Positions 11,130 to 22,603 of a DNA stretch of 64,000 bases are shown piece after piece. The notes beneath the pieces are model-generated. The model was not told the DNA's origin. It worked only from the letters and a program-made list of their open reading frames with translations, and searched no databases. Every line of letters begins with the position of its first letter. Position 1 is the stretch's first letter. Made by a program: the position numbers and the translations under genes. Origin of the DNA: Guillardia theta CCMP2712 (lineage: Eukaryota; Cryptophyceae; Pyrenomonadales; Geminigeraceae). The stretch lies in contig NW_005434585.1 in NCBI RefSeq assembly GCF_000315625.1, positions 138,616 to 202,615 of the forward strand. Reading direction: 5' to 3'.

Positions 11130-12387
11130 GCGTCCTGCTAACACCAAACTAAGTCAGGAAACCAAGTTTTGTCAGTGCTTTGTGTTGCAAAACGATTACA
11201 AGCTGTCCCTCTACTTCAAGTATCACACATTTTCTCAACACTCGGTGTAAGGGATTGTCAAGCATGTCTCTGAAGCAATTTCATCTCTTCTCCTACTTCA
11301 CATCATTCTGTCCATTGATTTTGGCGGGCAAAAACCATTGGCGATTACCAGTTGCTACACCCCACCACCCCCAAGGTCATACTCAAGCACTACCCACCCC
11401 CTACAATCTCCGGGGTGCTATGATACAAATAGACCCCACAACTGTTACTTTAGTACTACCCCCACCCCTCAAGAAGCACATTACTAAGAGAACAGCACAC
11501 CTCAGAAGGTTCACAGCCTGCAAAGCTTCATGTCAGATGGCGGCGATGATAGTCAGATGGAAGTAGCAGCAGAGTTGACGGCGATGATAGTCAGATGGAA
11601 GTAGCAGCAGAGTTGACGGCGATGATAGTCAGATGGAAGTAGCAGCAGAGTTGACGGCGATGATAGTCAGATGGAAGTAGCAGCAGAGTTGACGGCGATG
11701 ATAGTGAACTGTGTTGTGGCCATATAGACGATGGCTGCTGAGGTGATCGGACAAGAATGATGATCGGATGGTCTCAGTAGTGCTGCCATGATGGTGCTAG
11801 TGCTGGTGGCGATGATGACCCGACGTGCTGCCACTGGTTCTGACGAATTCGACCCAACCCTTGCAGAGATCCTACCGGATTGACGAAAACTTGAAGGAAC
11901 CATTGTCTCCCAGTTCTCATCAAGCGGGAAAGAAGCCACTTGGGCCTTCGCAGAACGAATAGAAATATCGATCGTCGTGAGGGATGATCAAGCTTCAACA
12001 GAGCTCAGGATTGTACTGCAACGCGCCTTCGTGTATGACTCGGATCCGAATATTAAAGGTTAGCACCGAGGATACTCATTAGTTCTGCAGATGAAACAAC
12101 GCAGAATGTTGAAAATGACATATCATCAATACGTGATATTAAGAGGGAAATCATCCCTTTTTTTATTCAAATCTGAAGTACCTAGGCCCAAATTCATGAC
12201 AACTCGAAAAATTGCGGAGTTAAACAATCTCAATGCCATGAAGTACAGTACAACTGCTTTGCCCTTTGAGGTCAGAAATAATAGTAGGTATTTGTAGACA
12301 TCATGTAGACATCATGCTGTTTTCTGCATGACTTCACCAAGCATGTACTCTCATCGTTAATGTGTTCACAGCTTGTAATGTCACAGT
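11130..12387. other. intergenic region with minisatellite and CCCC-rich words
   Basis: I found no gene. The stretch 11340-11480 is rich in ACCCC words (the complement of the AGGGGT words at 7.8 kb). A 38-bp minisatellite follows at 11542-11705. From 11706 to 12387 there is AT-richer sequence with no supported exon. Confidence 0.5.
11542..11705. repeat. 38-bp minisatellite, four full copies
   Basis: Units start at 11542, 11580, 11618 and 11656, with a partial unit from 11694. Each begins GGCGATGATAGTCAGATGG and ends AGCAGAGTTGAC. The four full copies appear identical, which implies recent expansion or homogenisation. Confidence 0.95.
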
Positions 12388-12912
12388 TCAATCTTTATCC
12401 GCAGCAGGCACGTCTGATAAGAATAGATCAATAATTTGCGGGCATACCATCCATCCTTGTGGATCATACGAGGTCGATTGATCTGCAGGGCCTCTTCCAT
12501 GCCTTAGACCGGTGGGTTTTGAGGAACGACTCTCGTCGACATGGACTGAGTTGTTGCTGTGCGAGCCTATGGACTGATCTGATTCTCCCGGGCCCATACA
12601 CTCATCTGATCTCTCTACATTCTCAGGTTTTTCTGATCTCTGCGCATTCTGAAACTTGTCTGGTTCTTGTAGATCCTCAGATTCCTTTGCTCTCTGGATG
12701 CTGGGCTCGCTTTCTCTGAACATGATTTGGGTAGCATGCTTCCAAGTTCGTCTGTTCCAGATGTCGCGCACAGCTTTCGGAGTGATGCCATACTTCCGCG
12801 CGAGGAGCACACTTTGAGACGTAGGGGACCAGGTCTTTTCGGCAGGGAAGAGGACGCGAACCTGGAAGATTTCACGAGCCATGTGCTCGTCGATGCGAGC
12901 TCTCCGCGCCAT
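12388..12912 (-). CDS. putative DNA-binding protein, GWMTCP family (solo copy)
   Basis: A single exon of 174 residues from MARRARIDEHMAREIF. Residues about 30-58 read SPTSQSVLLARKYGITPKAV then RDIWNRRTWKHAT, matching the helix-turn-helix-like block of the three paralogues at 32.8-36.1 kb. The middle is polar and acidic and probably disordered. The C-terminus has GWMVCPQIIDLFLSDVP, a diverged form of the GWMTCPxRIxLFL box. The N-terminal arm is shorter than in the paralogues. The block 'LAxKYGITxKAVRDIWNRRTW' has the length and polarity of a homeodomain-like or resolvase-like HTH, so DNA binding is inferred and not shown. The function is unknown. Confidence 0.75.
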   Translation of the reverse strand: MARRARIDEHMAREIFQVRVLFPAEKTWSPTSQSVLLARKYGITPKAVRDIWNRRTWKHATQIMFRESEPSIQRAKESEDLQEPDKFQNAQRSEKPENVERSDECMGPGESDQSIGSHSNNSVHVDESRSSKPTGLRHGRGPADQSTSYDPQGWMVCPQIIDLFLSDVPAADKD

Positions 12913-13089
12913 ACTACCTCCTTCAGCGTAAAAGCCAGATATGGCTTTACATGTGTTTTAAATGTGACTGGCTAGAAAAGATACAACGGTTCGAAATAAC
13001 CTCGAAAATCTTGATTATATTCCCCAAATGTAAAGTGAATACTTGAAATGTATTCAAAAGACTTCAGGGATATCTCGAAATCTGCGGTT

Positions 13090-13330
13090 TGGCTGGCTTA
13101 TCCGATCGGGAGATTCCGCTCACTGGACTCCGCCGAATCATGGCCCGCGGCATTGCCATCGCCGCGGGCCCGGCCGCCGGGGCCCGGCCCCCGCCCGGCG
13201 GGCACTGCCGCACGGTCTCATTCGGAGTCAAGGGACTCGGGGGTGAGCCGCGCGGGCGGCCTGCCTCAGAGCCCGGCGCTTCACAGACTCAAGACTCAGT
13301 CACTGAGTCACGGAGTCCGCCGCCGAGGCC
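13090..13330. repeat. GC-rich island, copy 2
   Basis: A GC-rich block with GGGCCCGGCCGCCGGGGCCC-like words and a GTCACTGAGTCACGG motif. Its right edge overlaps the last codons of the isocitrate lyase family gene that ends at 13289. See copy 1 for the shared words. Confidence 0.5.
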
Positions 13331-14717
13331 CTGCCTCTCCCACTCGTACGCTTCGTTGAAGCCAACAGTTCGGTACAGTTCATCAAAGGGCAACAAATCT
13401 GCAAGAATCCGAACTGAATCAGTTGGCAAGTTGAACGTGGCAAGTTCAGCAGTGACAGTGTCATTACAAGGTTCCCTTGGCTCCGTTGATATTTGTTCTT
13501 CGTTCTTTATAGCTTGGAGAGTGCTCTGCGATGATGGAGTGAGCGAGGGTTTGTATATCGGACGGAACACAGGCTCCATCCCTGAGATCGAGAAGAATAC
13601 CTTCACAGCAGCAATGTAGCAATTGAGCAAAGTCACTCCCCGCAATGAAAGGCGGAATCCCATCGCTGCCATCAGGTCTCAGTTTTCTTCTCAACACGGA
13701 CGACCAGAACGATGGGAAGGTTTAGACCTCCAGCTTCTCCTGAGCTGAAAATGTGTACCCCAGGCCGTTCTACCTGTAGAGGGAGGCCGTGACAACACGG
13801 AATTGGAGCAGAATTGAAGGAGGGCAACAGTAAGGAGAGGGAAGAAATCAGGTTGTTGCAGAATTACTTGCGCCAGCATTGTTGGAACTTGTAGAGAACG
13901 GTTGATGATCTCCATCTCTTCTTGATTTGCAAGGCCTTCAGCGTAGACAATGTCTGCCTGCGGATGGTGGGAAATTACCTTTGTGACTCTGTTCACGCAG
14001 ACAGCAACTTACACCAGCCTCTTGGAAGCGCCTGCAGAGTTTAATCGTCTCTTGCAAGACCTGTTGAGCAGGGTCTTACATGTGTGCTGGAGACGTGCGA
14101 TGTGTTTGCAACAATCTCGCTCACATCGGCTCGAGGCCTGGTGCCCTTGACTTTAAGACGGTCTGTTCTTGCGATGAGGAGGATGTCCCAACCTTCATCT
14201 CTTGACTCATCCCTGGCTCTGATCGCTGCCTCAATCCTCTCCTGCGCCTCTTCCACTCCCACGACTTGTACTCCGCTAGCATACGCGCAGCGCTTTGGGA
14301 AGCATTGATCCTCTATGCTCACTGCAGCAAACCCTGCTCGTGCGAATCCCTTCACCGTCCTCCTCACGTTGAGGGTTCCACCATATCCCGTGTCGCCGTC
14401 CCCGATCACCGGTATCTTGACAGCATTGCAGACGTCTCTACCAGCATCTGCCATCTCGGAATACGTTGCGACCCCCACGTCTGGCATTCCTAGACGAGAA
14501 GCGCTGAAAGCGAACCCTGAGAAGAAAGCGGCTTTGAACCCAGCGCCCTCAATGAGCTTGCATTGAGACAATTCAGACGCGTCTCGCACGAACATGTGAG
14601 GTTTACCTTGGCCCCAATAGCATCATGGCATCCTATCAGATCCGTGCATTCTTGTCCAGCTAGAAGTGAGCGAAGCTGAAGGGAGAATTTCAAGGGGGAG
14701 CGATCAATGTTGGACAT
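13289..14717 (-). CDS. isocitrate lyase/PEP mutase family enzyme
   Basis: Exons on the minus strand: 14717-14607, 14556-14152, 14060-14013, 13957-13868, one unresolved exon near 13740-13700, 13677-13601, and 13525-13289. The protein has the family hallmarks in order: GCHDAIGAK, FSASRLGMPDVG, the Asp/Gly metal-binding loop IPVIGDGDTGYGG, SIEDQCFPKRC, LLIARTD, FQEAGADIVYAEGL, and the C-terminal LPFDELYRTVGFNEAYEWE. Family members break or rearrange C-C or P-C bonds of small oxyacids (methylisocitrate lyase, oxaloacetate hydrolase, PEP mutase). The PEP mutase EDK(X)nNS signature is not seen; the lyase-type KRC signature is. A lyase or hydrolase is therefore more likely than a mutase. No targeting peptide is evident. 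The tail reads into a GC-rich repeat. Confidence 0.85.
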
Positions 14718-15344
14718 GGCAAGCTGATCTGGGAACAAAGATGAGAGAGATGGGGCTTACAAGGAGAGGTAAGAGATAGGGGAACATCAACACGAATCAT
14801 CCAACATGTCGACACTTCACCTTGTCTGCGCTATTCTTCATTTTCTACTTTCCACTACTGCGATGCTTTGCTGCACACCATAATAAAATTATAACTTTGA
14901 AAGTGAAAATTCGAAAAATCTGCAAAACTTTCAAATTACAGACCATGGATGGAACTCGGCATCATGGCATCATGGCGTTGTGAACCGTCGGAACTATGGT
15001 CGGCGAGTAGGTGAGCGACTCGGATACTACTGAATGGGATGCAAGACTTGAGTTCAGTTTAGTAAGGAGAAGCTGCTGACAGAGAGTTTGAGGCACTTGT
15101 GTATTAAGGACGATGAAATCTCGCCAAGACCCGCTGTAGTCCACACATGGAGGCCAAGGAAACTAAAACCTTTAAGATTCCCTTGAAAAATGCATTTGCT
15201 GTGTGTTTTCAACATTAGGGGATGGTCAAGAGGGGCCAGGCAAGCAAATATTCTTGTCAAAGACCTGAAAAACACGGGTTTCGCAGAGGCGAAGTGTTCT
15301 CCGAAGCATACATCACATCTAAGCCTCGCCCCTGCAAATAAATG
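14718..15344. other. intergenic spacer
   Basis: Lies between the start of the isocitrate lyase family gene and the end of the glycosylasparaginase gene, both on the minus strand. It is AT-rich, and nothing in it is supported beyond possible promoter sequence for the gene on its left. Confidence 0.5.
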
Positions 15345-16873
15345 TCATCGATTCTCCGCCAACTCTTGCTCCCACCTGCTTCCAGACGATGCAAGGAAAT
15401 GCTGGTTTGCCCCTGTGGATATTGGCAGGGCCTGTGCATGTAGTGATGACGAGTTTTTCAAACCTTCACAGATCATACCCAAAGTCGAAGACGCCCCGAC
15501 ATCGCCGTTGGTGTTCATTGCAACAATCCCGACGGTCAGCTTCTGGAGTTTGAGCGAATAAAACTCTATTCAGGCTTCTACAAACTGAATACCTTGTGCT
15601 GTCTGTTTTCACCCTGGAACGAAGCTCCGGAGCTCTGGATGGCCCTAGTGCAAGGTCAGGAGCAGGAACAGAAATTCTTTCTTTGACCTGAGCCGAGCTA
15701 TCGCATGCTCGCACGCCCTAGTAGGAGAATCGCCCATTCTCATCCTCTCCACCACCTGCCCTACCCTTCAACCTCCGACCCCCCAAGGGCGCCAGTAACC
15801 AGGAAGCTCAGACAGCCTCGCATGATCTCTTCGCCGTCCCCTGTTGCCACAGCTATCGAAGAACTGATCACGGCGATGAAAAAGCAAACTTCGCTCGTCT
15901 ACCCGCACCGCACGCCTGATCCACGTAGAAACCAGAGCCAACCTGAGTCCCTCAGTGATCCCAAAGGAAAGGTAGCGGAAGCATAGTTACCAAGGGCGAG
16001 TCTCCCACTCGGCCAGGTAGCTAGTCCCATGACATCATTCATCTCCCCGCGGGTTGTTTTCAGATCTTACCTTGAACTTCCATCCGCTAGTCGAAGTTGC
16101 TACGACAAGCTCGCCTGTCTCATCTCGACATCTGCAACCCAGAGGTAAACTGAACATTTCACGAAATCCTGCGAGGTTCGAACATGATTCCAATCGTGTC
16201 ATGCGATGCCTCCTTGTCGACGGTGAAGTTCTGCTCACGTTTCCATAGTTCAAACTCTCTACGGCTTGCATGAAATCTTCAGCAGCGCTCGTTATAATCT
16301 CTACCTTACCTCTCGTCGGTCAGGATATTTTCTTCCTTGAACCCGTTCTCGAGCGCAAACGTTTTCGCTCCTTCTCCTTGTTTCCAAGACAATCACGTCG
16401 ACATGCTGCTCCCTCATTCTCAAAGTTTCACCTGCCAGCACGGTGTGCTGCCCGTGCTCCATCAGCTTCCTAGCAACTGACACGGGAGTGCTGATCCCTT
16501 GAACCGCTAGGACGCATCCTAGCCGGTACCCCCTACCGCGCATGATGGCGGCGTCAAGCTCCATGACTCCGTCCCGATTTGGGAGCCCTCCTACTCCGAC
16601 GAAGTACTGATCCTGCGTGTCAAGCTCGACCGCGTTCACCGCTCTCTCTGCTGCGTCGACTGCTGAGTGTCCCTCCGCTAGCCATCTCGCTGCCTCTCTG
16701 ACTGCGATCTCTCCGAACTTCCAGGTCGCAACCGCACATGGCGTAACCTTCCCATGCACACTTGATATCAGGGTGGCAAGCACAACGCCAAGTAGTAGAG
16801 CATGGCGATAGCCGGAGCGCCGAAGGCCAGCATCCGACGATGAAACCATGAGGAAGGAAGGAGAGGTGATCAC
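15345..16873 (-). CDS. glycosylasparaginase (N4-(beta-N-acetylglucosaminyl)-L-asparaginase)
   Basis: An Ntn-hydrolase that cleaves the GlcNAc-Asn bond in glycoprotein breakdown, usually in lysosomes. Exons: 16873-16432, 16370-16310, 16258-16184, 16131-16071, 16020-15991, 15942-15903, 15852-15800, 15717-15688 and 15542-15345; the join around exon 8 is uncertain. The N-terminus has a signal peptide core (HALLLGVVLATLISSVHG). It is followed by the alpha-chain blocks ATWKFGEIAVREAARWL, GGLPNRDGVMELDAAIM and ARKLMEHGQHTVLAG. The autocatalytic site HDTIG is in exon 3, so the nucleophile Thr is present. The beta chain then continues with RDETGELVVATSTSGWKFK, LPGRVGDSPL, VGSGFYVDQACGAG and AVATGDGEEIMRGC. 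The order and motifs match the family, and I see no loss of key residues. Confidence 0.9.
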
Positions 16874-17378
16874 GTTGTGGTGTGTGAGAGAGAAGCAATC
16901 TACCCGATATCGCGAGAGAGATCACAAGATGTGAAGTTAGATGGAGATCAAAAGACGACGCTGTCAACTCAAAGCGAGCAGCTCTCTAGCTCTCTACTCC
17001 CTCTCAACATCCCTCTCTTCCATGTTTCCCATGCGCCTCGTCGTGACAGTGCGGTATGAGGGCTTCCAAGTTCCGAACTTTTTGCCGCCTTTTGTGGGAA
17101 CTATGTCCTCTGCTACGGCTGTGCCGTAGTCGTGACGGATCTGAAGGAGACGAGGGTCCCGTCGGTTCGTCTTCTCACGAGGGTTGCTGGGGATACCGTA
17201 AGGAGGCAGAAAGCGAGGACAGCGGAGGTGAGGAGGCGGGGAGAGGAATCGAAAACCATGGAGAGCAGGAGAGAAAGGAGGGAAGGTATGGAAACCATGG
17301 CAAGAGCATGCCATTTATCCGAGCAGATCAGAAAGAGAGGTAAGGGGAGGAGGAGAGGGGAAGGGAGGGAAGAGGGGG
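16874..17378. other. intergenic spacer
   Basis: Upstream of the glycosylasparaginase start and downstream of the PDZ/coiled-coil gene. Purine-rich from 17200 on. No supported exon. Confidence 0.5.
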
Positions 17379-20300
17379 CTACTTGGGGTCGGAGAGGTCG
17401 AGCACGAACGGATGAAAGGTTGGATCTCTGAGCAGCTTTGCAAGCTTTGACGCATGTGCCTGCAACCCCTGTAAAGCTTCGGGTTGTGACACGATTTGGC
17501 GGACGTCTACAGCGAATGGATCACACAGGAGAAGATGAGAAGAGAAGGGACGAAGCAACCTAGGAGCAGAGATAGGTATTGAGAAGGAGTTGATGAAGGT
17601 GAGGAGGGCAGCGGAGAAGCTGGAGAAGGAAGGACAAGTGCGAAGGCAAAGACGGTCACAAGATAGAGGGAAGGGCGGAGCAGTCAAGGAAAGGAGATTC
17701 GTGGGGAGCAAGGAGACATTCCCAACCTGATTCTCCTCCAGCGTCATCCCAAACCTTCCTTCCGCCGCAGCTGCTCGCATGACGCCTCCTGGTCGTGTGT
17801 CGAGAGCTCCCATGACGCGGATAGGGACGATGCCCCTGGGCCGAACCTGAGGAGCCAAGGTGAGGAGGAGGGAGAGAGGTTTGAAGGCGACGAGGAAGGA
17901 GGGGGAGAATAATCTCGTGCATCCTTCCTATCTATCTTAATCACTATCAGCATCATGATCATGATCATGATCATGATCATCCTCTCCTCTCTCCCTCTCC
18001 TCCCCTTTCTTTTCCTCCTCATCCTTCACCTCCTCCTCCTCACCATCGCCTCGACTTTTATCTAGCTGCAATAACGACTCCCCTCCTCACCTTCACCGCC
18101 GCCTCCCTCGCCGCCACGATCAGCTCGTTCAGTCTGCGATGCTCGAGGGTCAAGTCAGTCACCACACTCTGCTGAAACTGCAGCTGCTCCTCTATCTCCT
18201 TGCCCTTCTCCATCATCTCCTTCGCGGCCTGCAGCTCCCTCGACGCTTCCAGCACAGCCTCCAGCAGGAGGCTCTCCTGACCGTCCTTGGCGCTCGCCGC
18301 GCTCCTCTCGACCATCCTCGCTTCATGCATCACAGACACGAGCTCCTTCTCCTGCTCCAGCAGCGCCTCCCTCTTAAAACGGTTCTCCTCCGCCAGCTGA
18401 CGGAACTCTTCCTCATTCTTTGCTTCCTTCCCTGGGACTTCATGACACTCCTCAACCTCCTCCATGTCCTTCAGCCTCCTTCTCAGCTCCTCCGCCTCCT
18501 CCCTCCACCTGTTCAGCTCTTTCTGCAGGCTGTCACACTGCTGCTGCTGCCTCCTATACTTGATGTGGTTCTTGTGCGCCGCCCGCTCGCTTGCCTGCAG
18601 CTTCTCCTGCAGCTCCTCGAACTTCCTTCCCGTCTCCTGCTGGTCCCTAGCCCCTCCCTCCTGCTGCCTCAGCTGCTCTTCCAGCACAGAGATCCGCTCC
18701 AGCAGGTGGACCTTCTCCCTCGAGATCTCCTCCAGCTGGTACTGGAGCTGGGAAGCGAGGTTGACACCCTCCCTCTCCTGCTGAGGACCTGCCTGCTCCA
18801 GCATATGCAGCTGCCGCTCGAGCTGGCCGATCCTGGCCTGCTGCTGCTCGATATGCCGCTGCTGGTCCGCAGCCGAGGAAGAGGAGGAAGAGACGAGCTG
18901 AGCGTCTCTAATGGCAGCGAGGGAGGCCTCGAGATCTCGAATCGCGAGCTTCTGATTCTCCATCCTCCCCTGCGCCTGCTCGAGCTGGCTCATGACGCTT
19001 CTCTTCTCCTGCTCCTCCTTGGCGAGCTTATCCTGGGTGCTCGCCAGGATTCTCTTCAGCTGCTCCATCTCCTGCTGCAGCTGTCGGGCATCTTCCTCCC
19101 TCCTGTTCTCCACGTTCACCAGGTCGTCGATTCTGCCATGGGATGTCAAGAGGAGAAGCTGAAACTTCCTGCTTCCTCCTCCTCCCCGCCTCTACTTCCT
19201 CCTTCATTCCCACTCATCTCCTCTATGGCCGTCTACCTCTTCCTCTCCCTAGGATCGATCTACCACAACCTCCTTTCCCAACATTCCAATTCCTCATCAT
19301 CAGATTCATTCCCCTGTTCCTCCTCCTCGTCCTCCTCCTCGTTTTCTTCTTCCTGTCTCTTCTCTTCTCTTCTCTTCTCTTCTCTCCTGGACTCTTCCAA
19401 TATCTTCTCTTACATCTTCTCCCTCCTGGCGGCAGATCGCTGGTGTGTTCCTTCTTCCCTTCCCTGCCAGTGGATCAAGTGATTCTTCTGAAGCTTCTGG
19501 AAAGCGTGCGAGGAGTCTGAAAGAATAGTCAGGAAAGTGAGATTGAAGTGGAGAAGAGGAGAGAATGGGAGCGTGAGGGAGAGGGGGAGACGGGGAGGAG
19601 GAGGATGGGATCCAGTCATCAAGGGAAGGAGGTTGAGTGGGTGAGAGAAGCAAGGAACTCAAGCTTGCCTGATAGGAGTCCTTCTCGCAGACGAGTCTCC
19701 CTCATCTTGTCGAGCTCGTCTCCGAATCTTGACAAGATCTTGCAGCACGTCAGATTCTCCGCCGTTGCTTCAACAGTCCATGCTCCCTCCCACTCTTCGT
19801 ACTCTTCCCCAACTCTTTTCTTCTTCCTCCTCCTCCTCCTCCTCCTCCTCCTCCTCTTCTCTTGAGCTTACCTGCTTCTCTCTCGTTGGTGACACTCTTC
19901 CTCTCGAGGGGCTCGGGCCCTCAGCTGCTTTTTCCTGGGGCGCCAACGGGGTTTTGAGTTTCTGCCTCCTATCCTCGAGCTTGGCAGGTGAATGCGAGGG
20001 TGCCCTAGCCGCCTGCTGCTCTTTCTGCGCCTCCTTGCTCCTTGCCGAAAGCTTTTCCTGTGCTTCTTCCAGCTCCTGCTGGCGAGGCGTCAGCGCCATC
20101 AGCGTCGAGCGAGCTGTTATCTCCCTCCGTACTTACCTGTTCGTTCTTGGGAGGAGTCGAGTGCACTTGTTCTGCGTGTTGATTCACCTGCAGCCCCCAC
20201 TGTCCTCTCACGATCTGCTGCTGTGGAGCTGAAGCAAGAGGAGAGAAGTGATTTTCAATGTTCCTCCCTGCTCCTGCTCCTGCTCCTGCCCCTGCCCCTG

Positions 20301-21557
20301 CTCCTGCCCCTGCTCCAGCTCCAGCTCCAGCTCCAGCTCCAGCTCCTGCCAGCCTTCCAAAGTCTCCTTTTCTTGCCCATCCCTCACCCCATGTTGGTGC
20401 CGAGTGCAGTGGATGCTGAGTTGGCACTAATGAGGAGGAAGCTGCCAGAGGAATACATGGGAAGGAAGGAGGAGAAGAATGGATAGGAGGGAGAAGGAAA
20501 AGAATGGACAGAAGAGAGAGAGAGGGAAAGGGGGAGCGAGGAAAGAATAGATAGGAGGGAGGGAGGGAGGGAGGGAGGGAGGGAGGGAGGGAGGGAGGGA
20601 GGCACGCGTGCGTACTTTTGGGCGTGGGAGGAGGGGAGTTGAACTCACATTCGGAGACGGAGTCTGCATGGCGTTATGTATCCTGTCATTGTATACTGAC
20701 GGGCTTCCTTTCCATCCTTGCACCTGGGATTGATACTGTCCCTCCGCCGGGTCGTCCTGGAAGCAATCAGCGTTGAGGAGAGAGCAGGAGGAGCTAACTT
20801 GTCTTCGAGTCTTGTCGATGCGGATGGAGAACTCGACATTCCTCCTTCGGACGAGGAGGAGCACAGAGGACCTTTCTTTCAGCATGACGATCAGCTGCGG
20901 TATCATATCCCTATTCCCATGTTCGTCAGGGGAGTGTCATCATCATTAACATCATCATCATCCTCAGAGGAGGAGGAGGAGGAGGAGGAGGAGGAGGAGG
21001 AGGGGGAAGAGGGTAGCAGCATCAGAGCAAGAGGAGCAGCATCAGAGGATGAGGAAGAGGAGGAGTAGCAGAGGATAAGGAGTTGGAGCAGCAGCAGCAG
21101 CATCGGGAGGCACCGTGAGGAGGGGATGATGTCCGAGTCGTCCGACCCCGCGGCGACGATGAGGTCTCCCACCAGCATCCCAGCATCATATGCAGGAGAC
21201 AGGTGATCGACTGCTGTCACAAGTAGTCCGTCGCCATGCACCTCGAACCTGCCAAGAATGCATTCAGGGGTTGAGGGAGGAGGAGTAGGCGAGACGAGAG
21301 GGAGGAGCATGAGGACAGACGAGGCTCTCTGGAAGGACTCATGACTTCCAGTAGGCTCTTTGAGTACAAACTAACGTAGAAGAAGAACAGGTTTCAAACC
21401 AAACATTTTCGATGGTCAATGGAGCAAGGAAGTTCAGAAGGGAGGTTGCAACATGCGGGAAGTGCGGTAGAGCTACTTACTTGAAGCCAAGGCGGAGAGG
21501 GTTCGGAGGACTCCTCGTTGGAGTTTGTTGACCAAAGAACTCAGTGATCATGTCCAT
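17379..21557 (-). CDS. PDZ-domain and coiled-coil scaffold protein
   Basis: It starts MDMITEFFGQQTPTRSPP (exon 21557-21481), joining 21248-21114 and 20910-20799. These give a PDZ-like domain: LRLGFKFEVHGDG, then LLVTAVDHLSPAYDAGMLVG and DLIVAAG, and after an intron DMIPQLIVMLKERSSVLLLV. Exon 20756-20649 follows. Next is a low-complexity Gly-Ala segment encoded by a hexamer repeat near 20275-20345, then QELEEAQEKLSARSKEAQKE (about 20099 down). A long exon, about 19135-18075, is almost entirely coiled coil with Gln/Glu-rich heptads. The last exons end AKLLRDPTFHPFVLDLSDPK at 17379. A cytoskeletal or membrane-associated scaffold is likely from the architecture; the partners are unknown. The intron that splits the PDZ domain is filled with GAT/GAG simple repeats. 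Confidence 0.7.
20275..20345. repeat. (AGGAGC/CTCCTG)n and (CTCCAG)n hexamer array
   Basis: Tandem CTCCTG, CCCCTG and CTCCAG hexamers. Read on the minus strand they give alternating Gly-Ala in frame with the PDZ/coiled-coil gene. The same AGGAGC hexamer recurs at 46.2 and 50.28 kb. Confidence 0.85.
20530..20600. repeat. (GGGA)n array
   Basis: About 17 tandem GGGA units, a G-quadruplex-prone purine strand, in an intron of the PDZ/coiled-coil gene. A second GGGA array lies at 37160-37230. Confidence 0.85.
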
Positions 21558-22600
21558 GTTGACCAAGTCAAACAGACATCAACTCTGTTTGCAACTGGAA
21601 CGATTGTCATCTCGTGAGAATCAACGCGAGCTTGTGAAGTCATGATCATTCGCGGTACAAAGCGCATACCATGTTGTAGCACATCAACCAAGAAAGAGTG
21701 GAATTTGCAATACTTCTTGGAAGTACAAGAGAGAAATTTGCAAGTTGCGAATGCAGGTTGATTCTTTTCCTGATGCTGAAAACATGCATTTTCTTGCAGC
21801 CATTCATAACAACTTTGAGAATTTCAAGAGTATTTCTCCTTTTTCAAGAGATTGACAACGAGCAGACAAGACACGGCATTGAAATTGAGCGAGCAAGTGC
21901 GGTGACCAACGGTCAGTTATTGAACAGTCTCATGTACAAAACAGGCAGAAATCTCACTGAGATCACACTATTACTCCTCACATTCTATCAAACCATCCAG
22001 TTACATCTAGATCCGATCTCTAGTTCCCTCTTCATCCCCTTTTCTCCCTCTCCAGCGTCGTTTCCTTCCACCTCTTCCTCCATTCCGGCCAGTCCTCAAA
22101 TCTTGATGGACCTAGTCAAGCACTGGTCTTCCTTCAAACTACCGTAGTACTGAGCGACTGGACGGTCCGGGAACTCCGGGGCCCGGCCGGTCGGGTCCGA
22201 TCAGTCACTCAGTGCCGCGAAATCTACCGTACGAACTGAGACTGGCTGGCTTTACTTAAAGTCAAGCTAAAAATCAGTATGAGGACATTCAGAAGAGTCG
22301 AGGAGGCGTGGTGATTTGAAAGTTTAAGTTAAAAAGTTTACAGCTATCGACATGCCTTTACACAGACTACACAAGCACTCACTGGTGTTCGAGTCACCGG
22401 TCGGCCGAGTACTTCCTGCTCTGATCAGCCAGTATCTTCATCCACCTACAGGAACTCGTTCAGTCTCTGCGGCAGGTGGGAGAGTGCAGGCGCTGGGGTC
22501 TCACCCGTCTCGCTCCTCGTCGCTCCCTGCCGCGAACACAAAGGACATTTGCAGGCCCCTGTCCTGTATCGACGAAGCTCGTGAGGGGGTAGAGGAGGAA
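21558..22600. other. intergenic region including GC-rich island copy 3
   Basis: No gene is supported between the PDZ gene start and the 3' end of the EF-hand/C2 gene. Around 22150-22250 lies a GC island with CGGGGCCCGGCCGG and TCAGTCACTCAGT. Directly after it, at 22248-22281, is a core (GGCTTTACTTAAAGTCAAGC...) that closely matches 29225-29257. Confidence 0.5.
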
Positions 22601-22603
22601 GCA

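Noticed and set aside
11542-11705. CRISPR-like array
   Set aside because: The repeats are directly contiguous with no spacers, and the genome is eukaryotic.
16160-16190. tRNA T-arm-like GAGGTTCGAACATG
   Set aside because: No acceptor stem or D/anticodon arms fit around it, and it lies in an intron of the glycosylasparaginase gene.
18139-19482. A 447-residue Leu-rich ORF on the plus strand
   Set aside because: It is the antisense shadow of the coiled-coil exon, whose Gln/Glu codons read as Leu on the other strand.
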